Part shown: piece by piece, positions 5,713 to 5,717 of the stretch | How the letters are laid out: the number at the start of each line of letters is the position of its first letter | Position numbering within the stretch: position 1 is the stretch's first letter | Assembly: GCA_946479895.1 (NCBI GenBank) | Contig: CAMLHT010000240.1 | Location: 1 to 5,717 of the forward strand | Reading direction: 5' to 3' | Origin: an uncultured Gemmatimonadota bacterium | GTDB lineage: Bacteria > Gemmatimonadota > Gemmatimonadetes > Gemmatimonadales > Gemmatimonadaceae | DNA length: 5,717 nucleotides | Notes under the pieces: model-generated | Seen by the model: only the letters and a program-made list of their open reading frames with translations | Told to the model about the DNA's origin: nothing | Database searches by the model: none | Position numbers and translations under genes: made by a program

Positions 5713-5717
5713 GCCGG

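Overview
The window is a high-GC, densely coded bacterial segment with six genes: four on the minus strand and two on the plus strand. No stretch over 190 bases lacks a gene. Several traits fit an uncultivated member of Gemmatimonadota or a related soil lineage: GC-rich codons, secreted proteins whose signal peptides end in Ala-Gln, a small protein with a GERRRLxPxPEGW-type tail, and a long spacer repeat built of short units. This placement is inference from general impression, not from a marker gene.

Layout from left to right. (1) Bases 1-156, minus: the first 52 codons of a secreted protein of unknown function, cut by the window edge. (2) Bases 157-342: a spacer dominated by a 39-bp imperfect inverted repeat with a 39-nt loop. 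On the minus strand it is followed at once by two T4 runs, so it looks like an outsized intrinsic terminator for the genes to its right. (3) Bases 343-1332, minus: an integral membrane protein of the YeiH/UPF0324 putative sulfate exporter family. (4) Bases 1343-3043, minus: an M3-family (oligoendopeptidase F-like) zinc peptidase. The transporter starts 10 nt after the peptidase stop, so the two very probably share a transcript. (5) Bases 3044-3111: a short divergent promoter region. (6) Bases 3112-4374, plus: a fold-type I PLP-dependent aminotransferase with all key residues. (7) Bases 4375-4467: a convergent spacer with a perfect 13-bp inverted repeat. (8) Bases 4468-5271, minus: an exported PAP2-type phosphatase with two altered signature positions. 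(9) Bases 5272-5358: a second divergent intergenic region. (10) Bases 5359-5712, plus: a 117-residue protein of unknown function, apparently complete.

The metabolic content looks like ordinary housekeeping: peptide breakdown in the cytoplasm, amino-group transfer, anion export and envelope lipid or phosphate-ester hydrolysis. Peptidase and aminotransferase could both act in amino acid recycling and share a divergent promoter region, but nothing in the sequence proves a link. I see no CRISPR array, insertion sequence, phage gene, tRNA, rRNA or defence system. The most unusual element is the unit-built inverted repeat at 203-319. The altered PAP2 motifs, the uncharacterised 117-residue protein and the apparent lack of ribosome binding sites at the two divergent starts come next.
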